From Ianthella basta (Eukaryota > Porifera > Demospongiae > Verongiida > Ianthellidae), in the NCBI GenBank assembly GCA_964019415.1, contig OZ025870.1, positions 6,375,415 through 6,439,414 of the forward strand: a stretch of DNA of 64,000 nucleotides, given 5' to 3'. Shown in pieces: positions 16,956 through 29,666 of the stretch. The translations under genes and the position numbers were made by a program. The notes under the pieces are model-generated. The model was not told where the DNA came from, did no database searches, and worked only from the letters and a program-made list of their open reading frames with translations. How positions within the stretch are numbered: position 1 is the first letter of the stretch; every line of letters begins with the position of its first letter.

Positions 16956-19813
16956 CTAAATGGCACTACAAACAAAATGGTGACCTCTGATCTTAAAATC
17001 CTCAGCTGCTTTCTGCAGCTCTATTGCCCACAAGCCATAGTTGCTCTGCTGCAGCAGCTGACAGAAGATTTGAAAGTCTGCATTTCTCTTCCCCCTCAAG
17101 ATCTGAATGACTTGTGCCATCTGTTCACCATCACTCTTCTGATTTGCTACTGATTGTGCTTCTTCTCGGGTCATAAACCCACCAGCTGGTTTCTCCAGCA
17201 TGTATTGGAGTTGTGGAGCCAATTTGACATTTGTCATGAGCCTCAGTTGCTGGGAGACCAATGCAGAGTCATTCCAGGGACTCATTGGAGCAGCAGTGAT
17301 AGCTAATGAGTAATGAAAGACAGGAGAGTAAAAAGAAAGGACTGATCTATGTGTTTATACAGTAATCATCAAAAAGAATCATTGTGCCATTTTGTGCATT
17401 GTAAATAAAATAAATAATTCTGTGCACATGGGCAGGACCATCATATGTATGTCTTTTGGACTTGAGACCCATTTTAGTGGCAAATGCATGCATAAACACA
17501 TGCAAGCATAATAGGTCATAAGTCCTACAGTACGTGTAATGTGCAAAAAGGCTACAAATTGTAACAAAACAAGACATTAAAATGGGAAGACAGATCTATA
17601 ATTAATACAGTACTTACTCTTGACTTTTTCAGAACCTTTCACACTGCAGTCACATTCTTCAAAGGTCCAGATTTCAAGGTCATCTTGGTATTTGAGCTAA
17701 AACAGGTGAGCACATATTAGTATATGAAGAGAGGTAGTGCACAATCACCTATATTCAGGTTTCCAATTCAATCTCACCTCATAGTCATCTACTTCGGAGA
17801 ACCAAATGCGTTGCTGCTTGTTGTATTCTGGCCGTTTGGATGACTGAGTGCATCGAAGGGACTTCCCTTTGGCAGTAGGCATAGCAAGGTGAGGCACTTT
17901 CACCTTTTTGCAAGTGCGCTCAAAACCGACACACAGTTCAGCCTGCATGCTGAAGTGACTCCCCAGAACATCCTTGGTGGAGACGGAGAGGCATTCTTTC
18001 AGGGTGGTGAGGACAGCGTCACAGCCAGTGTGCAACTCTGAGACGGACATCTCATCCACAACTCGTGGAATGAGTGTGATGTAACCAGGGCTCTCCTGGA
18101 GGAACAGTTCAAATTCCTCCCAGTAAAACTTGAGCAATGTTCGTGTATTCTCTTTGTATACAATTTCCCACTCATTTCGAATGAGATCAACTGCCAAACG
18201 GCAAAAAACGCCCCGAGGCAGATCATTATATGAGGACACGGAACCCTCCTTGATCTTGTAGGTGAGGCAGATTGGGGATACACTGGCTGGTGGCTTCTGG
18301 ATTGTTGAGCTCGAAGGGAGAACTGCAGGGATGAAGTACTCCAATCGATCTATGGAGGGCAAGTGAGCAGCTATTCCAAGATGATCAAGAGCCCTGAGAA
18401 ACCATAGTGGATCCATCTCCTGGCTCATGCCTAGCTTTTGAAAGAGCTGTCGAGTGAAGGCGAGAATTCCAGTCTTCTTGAACTCTGCCATTTCTCTTGT
18501 CTTCGGAACCATGAATTGAACAGCTAGCAGCTTGGATACCTCCTTCAAAAACACTCCCGTGTCAGTGCAAACAAAATTGGTACCAGATGGGACATCTTTG
18601 AGGTCAAAGAATGAATAGAAACCGAGGAAAGTAAACAGATGCAAAAGAGAACGAAACTGCTCCTCTGCACATTCCTCATCAAGGTACTTGTGCTTAAGGC
18701 AAAAGCCCATCAAATCTTGACATTTGAAGAACTTCTGTGCTGTGTCTTGGGTGATTTGCTGGATGATGTACCACGTCAGTGGGACTTTAATTTTGAAGGA
18801 GGATTCTTCACTGGAGAGGTTCTCCCGTAGGCCGCTGACGTACTCTCTCTCCTCCTCTTTGCCTACCATGTTGTCGATGAGATAAAATAGTTGACCTGCT
18901 GAATCATACTGAAAACAGCGATAATATGGCTGCCCATCCAGTTCCTGCAGGCGCTTCCTGATATCTCTGGTAGCCTTCTTCAACCTGCCTTCCTTGATCA
19001 GCTGATCCTTGAAAGTGCCTACCAGAAAAATGCGTAACTTTGGAAGCTGCCTTGTGCAACCCCCCTGGAGATATGTGTCCAGCTCGCTGGAGCACTTGTC
19101 GACCATGGTCTGCACGCTGGAGAGGGAGTGCTGTAGCATTTGCCATCCAGTCAGCATGCTGTGTGGGAGGACCTCCTCTGTGAGGTCATCAGGGCGATAT
19201 GTGTTGGGAACAAGCTGATCCAGATCTTGGGAAGCATTGAACACCTGGATGTATGTACAAGGGGCATTGAGGAGTAGGGGAAGTGCGTCTTGGAAAGATG
19301 GCTGACCACCTGTGTCAAGCAGGTGAATGAAGGACGCATCTTTTAGCCTGACACTCTGACTTTGACTTCTCTTAAATCCCTCTCTCATTTTGGCCATAAA
19401 ATGGGACTGCTGCTCATCTAGAGAGGCAACAGCTCCAGTAACCCCATTTGGAGTGGTGGATTGGGGTAGCATATCCTTCTCTTCATCCTCCATCATTTGT
19501 TGAGGATGCTGACCCTCATCATATGCTTGATTTGTAATGCATTCATGCAAGGAGAGCCCCATCACATTGCTATCGACCAGCTGCCAGGCAGATGCACCTC
19601 CTCTGACAGCATACTGCTCAGATGATACACAGACCACATCTGGTGTATCCATTACGGCAGTGCTGGTCTTGACAGCCTTAGGGGTATTGTGCACCAGGAG
19701 ATGTTTCAGGGACGATTTGCCTACTGCTGATGGTCCAATGATGACGCACCGTGTCACCCCCATTGACACTGAACCATGTTTATCAAGGGATTCCCTGTAT
19801 GCCTTTTGCCACC
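16956..19813 (-). CDS. Roco-like GTPase with COR-type region and C-terminal CARD (5' incomplete)
   Basis: Exons on the minus strand: 19813-17778, 17696-17618 and 17302-16956 (stop), joined by GTGAGA and GTAAGT donors in continuous phase, about 820 residues. The large exon opens with a basic linker and a G domain: P-loop GPSAVGKSSL, DTGGQPSFQD (switch II, Walker B) and a G4-like LVGTFKDQL. A COR-like region follows (VPLTWYIIQQIT through HLFTFLGFYSFFDL and beyond). The last exon encodes a six-helix death-fold segment best read as a CARD (LRLMTNVKLAPQLQYMLEK, GGFMTREEAQSV, ILRGKRNADFQIFCQLLQQ). No leucine-rich repeats or kinase are visible. P-loop plus COR plus death-fold proteins are expanded in sponges and are thought to act in innate or cell-death signalling; function here is inference. 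The first exon found starts in phase 1 (acceptor CTCTCCAG), so at least one upstream exon is missing. Confidence 0.8.
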
Positions 19814-21080
19814 CTGGAGAGATCAGAAGCAGATGATTTAGTGATTCGACTAATAGTGATTATGCAAAGTTTAGGTGTAATATTACAATATATCATCTAT
19901 TTTTAGTAAGGCAAAGCTTTAAGAAACAATGTCATTTAGAATTATAAATTGGCCAAGCTAGCTGAACATCAGGGGCGAGTAAATGTTGAATGAATATATA
20001 GCACGTGGGTCACATGCAGTTATTTTAATATAGAAGAATGCAAATGACTGCTTTCATTTTTGCTGCTGTATGACAGCACATTTTCCATGAGGAAAGTTGG
20101 AAATCCAGCATTGGTGTTCTAGCGACTTGCAAAAGACACTTTGGTGATTAGACCACTGTGTACCATCTGTATCTTGCTTGTTCAGCTTCATTACATTCTG
20201 TCCTCCTGTTGGGCAATTCTCATGATACATGATACATAGTTTCTGCCTACCAAGGAGGAAACGTAGTAGTGGTAAGAATCGTAGCAATGGTAGGTCACTC
20301 TCTAAGAGAGATCTCTCACTAAAAAGCTCATTCCTTGGATCATGATGAATCAATTGAAGGGATAGTGACAGATGCCAGAAGCTACAGTAAAGTTTATTAT
20401 TTGGGAAGCTTAAGAGATGTCTTGACTGGTTAAACATCTCACTTATAAAATAAATTATATTACTGCTAAGTTTACAACTATATATTTTAGCGTTGTCAGC
20501 TACTTTCTATTTTATCATCACCCTTGTGTGAGCATGTTTGAGTTTGTAATGTGATGTATACTTAGCGTCCTCTTCACCACACTCCTCTATTATGGTGTCT
20601 TCAGATCCCACGAACAGTCTTGCCCTGACTCATCATCTGCCTCTTCCAGTCCAATGGAGATTGTATACATAACTGATCAACTCTACAAGGACCCTACAAG
20701 ATTGTTCTCTCTCCCATCAACACTGTTGGAAACTCCAGGTACTAAGTATGTCGGTCCTTAATGCTTACAACTCCTCTATTCTATTGACAGGTAGCCTATG
20801 AAGGTCTTTCCATCACTGATTGCAATCATATATGTAATTAAACCTCCAACTCCAGGGGTAGTGAATAGGTCTTACTCACGACATTGCACTGACCCCGTTA
20901 CTGTGGCTAGGGCTTGGGCCTGAGATTGCAGCAAGGCTTCCTGGTAGGTCCTTATCCCGTATCTACTTCAAAAGAATCTCTGGGTCAGTAGCTAATCACT
21001 GATCAGTCATCTCAATGCCTTGTCTTTGGCAGTCAAATAGCTCTTGCTTTTTCCTTAGGCCCCACTTCATATATAGTATA
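19814..21080. other. Upstream of COR-CARD gene: no confident exon
   Basis: Expected to contain intron sequence of the gene above. A plus-strand segment at about 20645-20740 bounded by TTCCAG and GGTAC is open in one phase, but I could not connect it to anything. Confidence 0.3.
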
Positions 21081-21475
21081 TTAGCAGGGCGCCCGCCTTC
21101 GGCGGGCTTCTGCTATGGCGAGTCGCACAACAGCAAGTCGCCCCCAGCCAGTTTTGACGTATGTGAGCTGATAGCAACGGAAGGCAGCTGCTATAACAAC
21201 GGCCGAGTTTAAAGTCGATCGTTGAACGACAGCAAATCAAACCGTCCGACAACCGGAAGTCAAGGAAGCAATAATTAATAAAATGGCCGTCAGCCGCGAA
21301 CGAAAAACTGGAAATAGAAGGATCTCTTCAAGAACTGCAAGACGGGCAATTTCAACTCATGGAGGACACTCACGGAGCCCCACTTTATAATCCCTGAGAG
21401 TTTGGTGGCGTTCTGTGCAGTAGTTTTTGCCCGAATCGCGAACGAACAAACAAACAAACAAATGAACTGAATTAT
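21081..21475 (+). repeat. Dispersed element starting with a GC hairpin and ending in (AAAC)n
   Basis: Begins with the perfect hairpin GCCCGCC-TTC-GGCGGGC (21091-21107) and ends in GAACGAACAAACAAACAAAC, like a non-LTR/SINE tail. The same hairpin start (GCCCGCCTTCGGC), preceded by a similar TATATAGC-type flank, occurs at 33921, inside a segment shown by comparison to be an insertion. No coding region was recognised. Confidence 0.45.
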
Positions 21476-21705
21476 ATATAGCGTATATGGATACTTTCAG
21501 CGTGTGAGATTAACTTGTATAATTATGTAGCTCAATATCATCAATCATTATTACCTCAATATTAAATACAAGTAGCTCAATGTATAAACAGAATTAACAT
21601 GTTCTTAAGCTATAGTGCTACAGATTCTTTTAATGAACAAACCATTCACACACAAGGAGATTTTGCATGACATTTAACTAGCTATCAGACCTTCACTATT
21701 ACCAG

Positions 21706-21740
21706 CTTGAAAAAGGACACTGCGGTGTCTCGAAACTTCC
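21706..21740 (+). ncRNA. Hammerhead-ribozyme-like motif remnant (Penelope-type)
   Basis: CTTGAAAAAG followed by stem GGACAC/GTGTC with loop TGCG and then TCGAAAC resembles the CUGANGA-stem II-GAAAC core of hammerheads carried by Penelope-like elements. The CUGAUGA box is mutated, so activity is unlikely. Confidence 0.3.
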
Positions 21741-24340
21741 TTGGCTGTTCATTGCTATGTATGTAATACTTCTTGTTGCTATAATTTCAAATTTATCACA
21801 CCATTGGTCACATACGGTGGATGATATTACCATTGCTAGGCTTCTTAATGCAGAAATTGCAAACTGAATGAATGTCAAACACTAGCTATGAAGGTAAATC
21901 AATGGAAATTATGGTAAAACCCTTCAATTTGCTTGCCTCTACACTGGCTAATTGCAAACCACCGCCCCTTCTTAATTAGCTACCACCACAATTCTCCCAA
22001 TAGCTATAGCATTAGTTGATGAGCACACAAATTATGAATTAATAAGATTCTAGGAGTAGACTTTCAAGTTACAGGATATGCATTAACTTTATCCTTGACC
22101 AATCAAATATTACAAGTTTAAAAAACTTGTGGGGTATGTACCTGCACCCCCAAAAAACTTAAAATGGTTGCTAACAGTTTCACCTTGTATGCTGTGAATG
22201 TTCCATAGATCAGATAGAAGTTGTGGGTGTAGTGTTGCTTATGGCCTGGGACTAAGGCCTGTTAAGATTCAATAGTCTGTTGGCGTATAGTCATATGCAC
22301 ACCTCTCTCCAAGCCTGCTATAGTAGTCATCGAGTGAAAGTACCCAGTATAACAATCTTTCATATGCTTGCTGACTGCTTTACTGATTGAAATACTTAAC
22401 ATTCTGAACAAGGATACATATATGTTCATGTTACACTTTGTTCACACTAGCCAGAATTTCAAAAAATTTCTCAGACATTTTGGCAGCAATCATCGATCGG
22501 CTACCTGCCATGATCACATTCCAAATTCACACAATATTGACAGACTTTGAAGTCAAGTACATTTGTGCTGTTCAATACCTTGCTATGTATAACTATGGCA
22601 ACTTCCTAGAAATCTTAATATAATTAACGTAATGCACATTTTCGTTGTCCAGGATATACTCCTTCAATTCTGGATGGAACGTCATGAAACTTGGTAGGAT
22701 TACAAAGAGGCGCAGTGTGAGTAACCTAGTTGAGCCGAAATTTGGTCTAATGTTGTTCCGTCTGGGTTCTTGCCACTTTTGCAGTCGCTGCCATATCTAA
22801 GAGATAAGGAAAACATCATGTTTTGTTGTTCACAAACTCCTCCTTCAAAATTCTACCAATTCTCACCAAGCTTGGAAGAGTATGTCACAGCAATACAGGG
22901 GTGACCTAAGGTGGTTTGCGCCTTCACCGTTGATCTCCTTTAGATGAAATGGATTAACATAAGTAAATTTTTCGCACACAAAATTTTATGGAGTAAGTCT
23001 ACGAAATGGTCCCAATCCAATGGACTTTTTGATTGGTTCAACGCTCAAATTACCAACTGCAGACTGGGAACCCACTGAAGGACGGGCATTCAGCTAGTAT
23101 ACATAATGTAGGAAGTGGCCATGCATGGTAATGGGCAGCATATGGCCTACTGCTTGAATTCCATATACATAGCAAGAAATTGAACAGCATAAATGTACGT
23201 ACTTGACCTTGAAATCTACCATAATACATGTGTGAATTTCCAAAGGTGGTAGCTACATCAAAAGATAGGCATTGATTATGGGTGTGCCATGCGAAGCAGC
23301 GCTATAGCACTATCTTTGCATACAACGCAACACACTCATGATCAAAAGAGCATGCTTTCTTATGCAAAGTGAGCCAAAAATTACCGTTCACATGCCGGAG
23401 TTTGCATTGGAGCTGCAGTAGTGTGCAATCAAGCAGCTAGCAAACAAGACTAGTTAGGGACAGCTAGGGTGACGCTTCTTGCAACATTAAGCTAGCTAAT
23501 TACAAGGACAGAGTCATTATAGCTAGCTAGTGTCTCTGGTGACTCCTAATATCCTCTTCTTGCATTTGGCGCAGTACAGCGTGTTCCTGCTTTGTATTCA
23601 CTTGTTGGTTGATCTAACACAATGACTGAATAGATACGATTGCAGCTCTTTGACAGAAAAATGCTCAAGTAGGCAGCTCCTGCAGACACTTTCACATCAC
23701 TGTGAGTATGAAACCATGATTAGAGGAAAGCTGTCAACGAAGTTCTTCAGCACATGAAAGCTTGGACAGGCAATCTACTGCTAGTCCATAGCAATGAGTG
23801 AGACGGTCTGGAAGAGCAAAATTTAAATAGTGTGTAGCTATAGGTATGGTAGGCAAATGGTGCTGGTGAATAGAGAGACTGGAATGAGGTACAAGCTTGC
23901 TTTGAATACAGGAGCAAGCTCCAGTTGAGAGTCTTATCCTTTCGCTGTGCAAAGTGAAATGGTGTCATGTCCAACTTCCTACAAATCTTCGACGGCAAAC
24001 GACAGCAAGGAGAAAGATATGGTTGGAAAGGTCAGGTACAATATACGAATAGTATCCCATTTCCCTTTCCATCCCCAATCCTCCTTGCTACTGTATAAGA
24101 GATACATAAAATTAGTATACTCACATAAAAATGATTCGTGCATTCATGCAAATTGCCAGCACAATTTTTTAAGTATTTGCAGAAGATAATGCAATTATAT
24201 GGTAGTTTGATAGACTACAAGTATGTACTAAGCATATGTCCATGTACTGCTATTGTCCTGAACAGCTATTGTACATGGGAACCATGGCAACTAAATCTTT
24301 TTATGCATTAAAGGCAAAAAGAGTGCAATACATCTGGTAT
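21741..24340. other. Repeat relics, no gene
   Basis: The stretch 22650-23100 (GAACGTCATGAAACTTGGTAG ... GGACGGGCATTCAGCTAGT) has the look of an old transposable-element body. Around 22115 a short AAAACTTGTGGGG motif recurs in similar form near 36910 (AAAACCTCGTGGGG). A minus-strand frame at 23950 with an ankyrin-like TPFHFAQRKDK is too short and degenerate to call. Confidence 0.35.
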
Positions 24341-24344
24341 CAAC

Positions 24345-25015
24345 AACTACACTACACTAGTGGAACAGTTCCGTAACTGGTTATATTTGAGAACCGTTCT
24401 ATGGATCGGTTCTCATTGGTTCAGCCCCCGTTTACACTAGTTACAGCAAAACAGGTTCGAGTAGTGCAAATGAAGTGCGGAAAACGAACATAGTAGTCTC
24501 CAACAGATGATTTCCATTGCATAGGCGCCAAATTTCTAAACAAAAGGCGCAGTTATCAGTATTTGCCGCCTGAGTGGCCGTCTCCCATATGCATTTCAAT
24601 TGAAAGAAGCACCTCTGCGTCACTCCAAACACCAGCCATTGCTCTTACCTGCTTAGAGCACAATACAGGTCACTACTGAAGAATTGGAACTACTGAAGCC
24701 TCTCTGTGCTCTCCATCTACCTGGTTACGCATGAGACAAGTGGCGTGAACAGCCGCTTACGAATGTGTATGTATATGTGTAATGTGTAATGCGTATGTAA
24801 TGTGTATGCGAATGTGTAATATGTATGAATTTTACTTGCCGTATTATTTTCACTAGCGAATGGTATGGTTTTGGACCAGTTTGGACCACCAACCCGAGGT
24901 GGTACCGTTCCACCTGGAACGGTTTGCTTTAAACCATTCCACGCCCATTTACACTACGGTAAGAACTGTTCTGGAACCGTTCCAGAACCATTCCACTCCA
25001 TAGTGTAAACAGGCT
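24345..25015. mobile_element. Inverted-repeat DNA element (hAT/MITE-like), about 0.67 kb
   Basis: The left end (CACTAGTGGAACAGTTCC, internal GTTTACACTAG) and right end (reverse complement CACTATGGAGTGGAATGG, internal TACCGTAGTGTAAAT) are related inverted repeats rich in GGAACGGTTC-type motifs. The interior has no transposase. No clean target duplication was identified. Confidence 0.4.
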
Positions 25016-25038
25016 GACAGACACCAATAATTACTTAC

Positions 25039-25056
25039 TTTGTGCCTCCAACACCC
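25039..25056 (-). CDS. Candidate 18-nt microexon (m0)
   Basis: Minus strand: acceptor TTTCTGCAG, 18 nt, donor GTAAGTAATT. Length divisible by three and open in the phase shared by the other microexons. Its acceptor side resembles that of the 30-nt copy at 36424. Unlinked to a transcript. Confidence 0.3.
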
Positions 25057-26186
25057 CTGCAGAAATAAATAAGGAAGAGACGCATAATCCACATACTGTC
25101 AACTGCTTATTAATGTATAGCACAAACAATGCATACATGACACATCGATAATTAAATTTTGTGACAATATTATATCTACACCACCATTTCATTGCCATTG
25201 TGGTCATGAAGGGACTTGGCTGGCATTCAACTCCATTACAAAAATATGATAAGCAGCATGCACCTATTATTATAGTGAGTGTAAATCACAGAACACCAAA
25301 CATTCACTATACACCACACCCCATGGGCTTGTTGTCTTGGCTCGTAGACAGGCACTCAACAATGTCCCTAATTATTCATGCTCCCCGTAACCTCCCTGAC
25401 CAGGGAAAGTCCAGCAAGAGACTAGGCTAGTTACTAAACTGGTGCCAAGATACAAGGTAAACTGTGTGTGTTCAACCAATAGGATTCAAGAAATGGAGAA
25501 GAACTTGGACAATTAACATCATCTATATGATTTAAGTATGGCACAATTCTACAGATCAGCCAACGCAAGCCACAATAATCCACTTTTGAATGAAGGTAGA
25601 TTGAGGGTCTCTTAGGGAACTATGGCACTTGGGGTCAAGTCTCATTACCTGATATAGCATTAGGCTTTGCCTCTTGCTGTATCAAGAAATGAACCTCACC
25701 CCCAGCACCACAACAGGTGGCCAACCAACTGACCAACTTTACGCAATAGTCATTCTGAGAAGTAAGTTACGTATACAGAAAAAGAACTGTACTACAGTAT
25801 TCAGCAATAGCATGCCTACCCTGCCATACAGTGGGTGAATGGAAGATGTTCAGATGTCATTCTGCATGTGTACAATCATACACAGCTCATTCAATGGTTC
25901 TATAGGGAGTCTAACTGGGAAGGTTTGTAACAATGCAGTACTAACACATCACTTGAGTCACAAAGCCGAACAGTAAGAACATACACCTCATCTGATTGCA
26001 ATCTTGTTTTGCATATTGAAAGCCAAAAAGGAAGCAACTGAAGACATGTTGGTTACAATCAAGTGCTTACATTCTGGTTCCTCAAGCAATGATGCCCTGT
26101 GCCTAGTGGTAGCTGTATATAGAATGTAGAGAGATACTTGCTCACACTTGCTGCAAAACCTGCAACTCACAAAAGTCAGTACTCAC

Positions 26187-26222
26187 ATAAGGATGCTGAA
26201 GGTGACTGCACATGAGGGGTAT
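26187..26222 (-). CDS. Candidate 36-nt microexon (m1)
   Basis: Minus strand: acceptor CTTCACGCAG, donor GTGAGTACTG. Reads TPHVQSPSASL in the shared phase (two leading bases, one trailing). Closest copy to the COR-CARD gene among the 36/39-nt family, lying outside the tandem duplication. Confidence 0.45.
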
Positions 26223-27119
26223 CTGCGTGAAGAAGACAGATTGGGGAAGAGTGGCACAAAACGGCCACATTGCCAGAGGCAAACATGGGAAACAGTACCT
26301 ATATTGTGTAACTTATGTCAACATTTTCTATTCTCAAACAAGCCACAGACACAGTGGTCATGCCCACATCAGGTAATACAGTGGAGTGGCAAACAAATGA
26401 ACTGGTATAAGTTTGCATGACACACAGTAAAGAAGACGATCACATCATCAAGTCATTATGTTATGGGAGCTATGTAACTAACAATAACAGAAACATGCAT
26501 GCCAAAAAGCTGTCTGGATATACTGACACAATTATGTACAATAACACATTTTGCGTGTTGTTGTATATATGATGAAGCCATACATCAAAGGCAAAAACTG
26601 CGGTATATACATATTGTATAACCACCAGTTTGCTATACTTTAACTTCCCCAAGAGCACTGGTCTCATATTGTTAGCCAATCAGCTTCATGTGAAATGTTT
26701 ATTTTGTTCTAAAGTTGTTGCTCATTTTTTACAAATTTCTTGCCATGCAGCTGCTGTTCACATAGCATGTGACTCTTTCTTGCAGCACATTCATGTGTCA
26801 CCTTGTGGATGTGCAATGTCATGGCAGTGTATGCTCATGTCATCCCATGATTACACATGACTTGCTTGTGCATGCTAGCTAGATGCATTAAGCAAAGAAT
26901 AGAATATATAAAATTGGTTGATGTGAATGTATCTAGCATAAAAAATATACTTTTCACACGTATGTAAGTGTCCAACTCTTTTCTCAATACATTGGGCTTT
27001 GACTGCTGCACAACACTGCTACATGCAAGCTAAAACGTACTGCACTTACAGTGGCTGCCTTGTCTCCATGTATTACAGCGAATTCAGGTAACTTGGTACG
27101 GCCTGGTGTGCATAACTAC

Positions 27120-27320
27120 CTTGAAATCAAGGGCTGTGTTACTACGCTGAAACACCGTTCGCGGAACCTCATTTCTGGCAAAAGTTACTACTAAGTTCCT
27201 CTGGTCACGGCGAAAACAAGAACAGCGCTTTTTCCACAGAAGACTCCTTCTGACTTCTTGCGCATTCCTTCTGATCTGGTCCGCTACACGCTTGGCAATG
27301 AAACGTTCAATGTTCAACAT
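27120..27320 (-). CDS. Candidate first coding exon, unknown protein
   Basis: Minus-strand ATG at 27320 with an upstream in-frame stop, then 67 codons rich in Arg/Lys (MLNIERFIAKRVADQIRRN..., RRSLLWKKRCSCFRRDQ) ending DFK before a possible donor GTAGTT. The local base composition is coding-like compared with its surroundings. The exon ends in phase 0, which does not match the phase-1 microexons or the COR-CARD exon, so linkage to that gene is doubtful. No family recognised. Confidence 0.3.
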
Positions 27321-27566
27321 AAAGCAGGCTTCTTGAAGTTACTTGGTCCAGCACCGTCACTAATCACTTACTTTATGCTATATCCTCCTGAGTCCATAAG
27401 CATCTGCCGTTGGTACCTAGGAAACGGCGCTCTAGTTCGATTGATTCGACGATTCAAACCATTCTCGTTCCAAAAACAACAAGCCATATCATGGTATGCT
27501 TGGGCGTTAATCTAATTTAGCACACTCGGGCGCTTTGCGCCCTTGTGGTCAAATTAGATAACACCC

Positions 27567-28017
27567 TAGTCTAGCCGCTAGCCCCTAATTCATCATTGCG
27601 CGCGGGGGGCGGTAGAAAGTAGGGTCTAGCAGAATGTGTAAATTCCACACCTCGCAATCATCACGCTACTGGGCGTTAACTTATCAAGAACGTCGATTAC
27701 GAACAACGTCAACGAATAATACTCAGTAACGAGAGATAACGATGGCCTGAGGGTGGGAAATGTCGTCGCATAGGCTTTCCTTGAGGATCGCGGGCTCAAC
27801 CTTGGCCTGCAGCAAATGTATTATTGTCTCGGATACAACTGTCGCTTTGTCTCTACTTTGGTACAATAAGCTCCAGTGTCTTCATAATTGCTGCTGTGAT
27901 CTGAGGCAACAGCGATCTCATGGTCAGCACGAGGTGTGGAACTTACACATTCTACTAGACCCTACTTTCTTCCTCCCCCGCGCCCAAATGACAAAGTAAG
28001 GGCTAGCGGCTAGACTA
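27567..28017. mobile_element. MITE with about 85-bp terminal inverted repeats
   Basis: Left arm TAGTCTAGCCGCTAGCCC... (27567-27650) and right arm (27935-28017) pair with few mismatches through GAAAGTAGGGTCTAG and AATGTGTAA. Both ends read TA-GTCTAGCC, consistent with a TA target duplication (Tc1/mariner-like). No transposase inside. Confidence 0.7.
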
Positions 28018-28189
28018 ATAACGCCCTCACTGCCATAATATAATTATAACTTGTGTCACAATGCTACGTAGCTATATGTATCGCAGTAGCTACAACTGTA
28101 CACAACCTTGTGTGAAGGTTGCTTGAGATAGCTACACTTGCTGCAGAGACATTAACTCAGTGAAGACACCATTGGCAATCAGTACTCAC

Positions 28190-28228
28190 AGTTGTAAGAT
28201 GCTGAAGATGAATGTGCTTTGGGAGGAA
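28190..28228 (-). CDS. Candidate 39-nt microexon (m2)
   Basis: Acceptor TCCTCTACAG, donor GTGAGTACTG. Reads PPKAHSSSASYN in the shared phase. Paralogue of 32349-32387. Confidence 0.5.
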
Positions 28229-29361
28229 CTGTAGAGGAGATATATAGATCAAGGAATAGTGGCACAAAGGACCTCTCCACCAAAAGCAATCACGGAGAAC
28301 AGTACCTATTTCAATCTATTTTATGGATTAAGGTTGCGAAGTCCACTTACAAGCACTAAAATGTTTGTGTATAAAATTTAGCAGCAACTAAATTTATTGT
28401 TCTCCAAAGTTCAGGTTGTGTGAGTACGAATTTAGCAAAGCATTTTGTGCTTAGAACAATATTCTGATGGTGTAAACTAATTGTGGGTAACTACACTATT
28501 AACAATTATTACATTACTTACTAAATTCACTGTGATTCACAGATGCAATGAAGCCTTCAGGGATAGCTATGTAGCTAGAGAAGATTCAGTAAGCCTTGGC
28601 TATGTAAACCAAGGTTAGTGGAGCATTAACATTGCATGTATAGTATGTGAACGTGATGCGGAAATTAAGAGTCAAGGTACACAATGCATGATATAAGTTG
28701 AATGCACTGTTAATCACCACTTTCATCACACAAGAGTGTGGGTGAACAACTGTTACACCAAATTTGAACAGATCAATGGCTGCTGATTACGGCTTAAAAT
28801 GTTCACCTAAGAGATCTAGTACAATTCATTATATGTTTCAGAACTAGTCATCCTATGGTCAATTGCAGAGAGACCAGTGCCTACCACTATTCAAACACAT
28901 AGGCTGTAGCTATATTATGTCGATATGGTGAAACCACAAATCAGCATCAACTGATATTGACTACGATGGCAAAGGGACCAAAAATGGGTCAACTAAAGAT
29001 GCATGAATGATCCACAGTTAACTAATTAATGGAGTGTGATGCACCACACTCTTCTAGCTAGGATGAGCTGAAGAGCCTGTCAAAATTAGTTTTGCAGAAT
29101 AACCTGTTTTGGGCTCAGGAGAGTCAGCAGTGATATGGTACGACAGAATTCTCCTGATTATGCAGTAGTGACTCATGCTATTGTGTTGAATAGAAATGGG
29201 TTGTTATGGAGTGTTCACGCAGCAAAGAAGAATGAACTGGTGAGATTTTTAACCTTAAAGGTCATATTGCCAGTTCTGCCATGCTGCTATACACCAGTAG
29301 CTACTATGCGGCCTAGTGTGCAAGTGTTTGACTAGCTACCATATTATAGTTTCTAATATAT

Positions 29362-29461
29362 AGGCGCCCCTTAACAATAATTCCAGCGCTGAAAGGTGCT
29401 TCTTATTAGAACGACCAAAAATATGCAATGACCAAGGGGCGCTTCAATTAGAAGGGCGCCT
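29362..29461. mobile_element. Small MITE with TAGGCGCCC ends
   Basis: About 100 bp bounded by TAGGCGCCCC and GGGCGCCTA, with further inverted GCGC-containing segments inside (CAGCGCTG/GGGGCGC). Non-autonomous, superfamily not assignable. Confidence 0.4.
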
Positions 29462-29630
29462 AACACATGTACTAGAGCAGAATAGTACTTTTAAGCACCT
29501 GCGTACAGAACAGCACGCTGCTTTTGTTTCGCGGGGTACATAATTATTAGAAATTATACAGTATATATAATTATATACACTTTCTGCAAAGGCTGCAACT
29601 CGATCAGTGAAGACACCAATCAGTACTCAC

Positions 29631-29666
29631 AGTAGGATTCTAAAGATGAATGTACTTGATGAGGAA
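29631..29666 (-). CDS. Candidate 36-nt microexon (m3)
   Basis: Acceptor TCCTCTGCAG, donor GTGAGTACTG. Reads PHQVHSSLESY in the shared phase; another phase contains TAG. Paralogue of 33273-33308. Confidence 0.5.

Noticed and set aside
20054-20437. 127-codon minus-strand frame upstream of the COR-CARD gene
   Set aside because: Low-complexity and repeat-like composition, no splice site leading into the phase-1 acceptor at 19813.
23734-23998. Minus-strand frame with an ankyrin-like TPFHFAQRKDK
   Set aside because: One partial motif in a short frame, no second repeat, no splice sites, surrounded by repeat relics.
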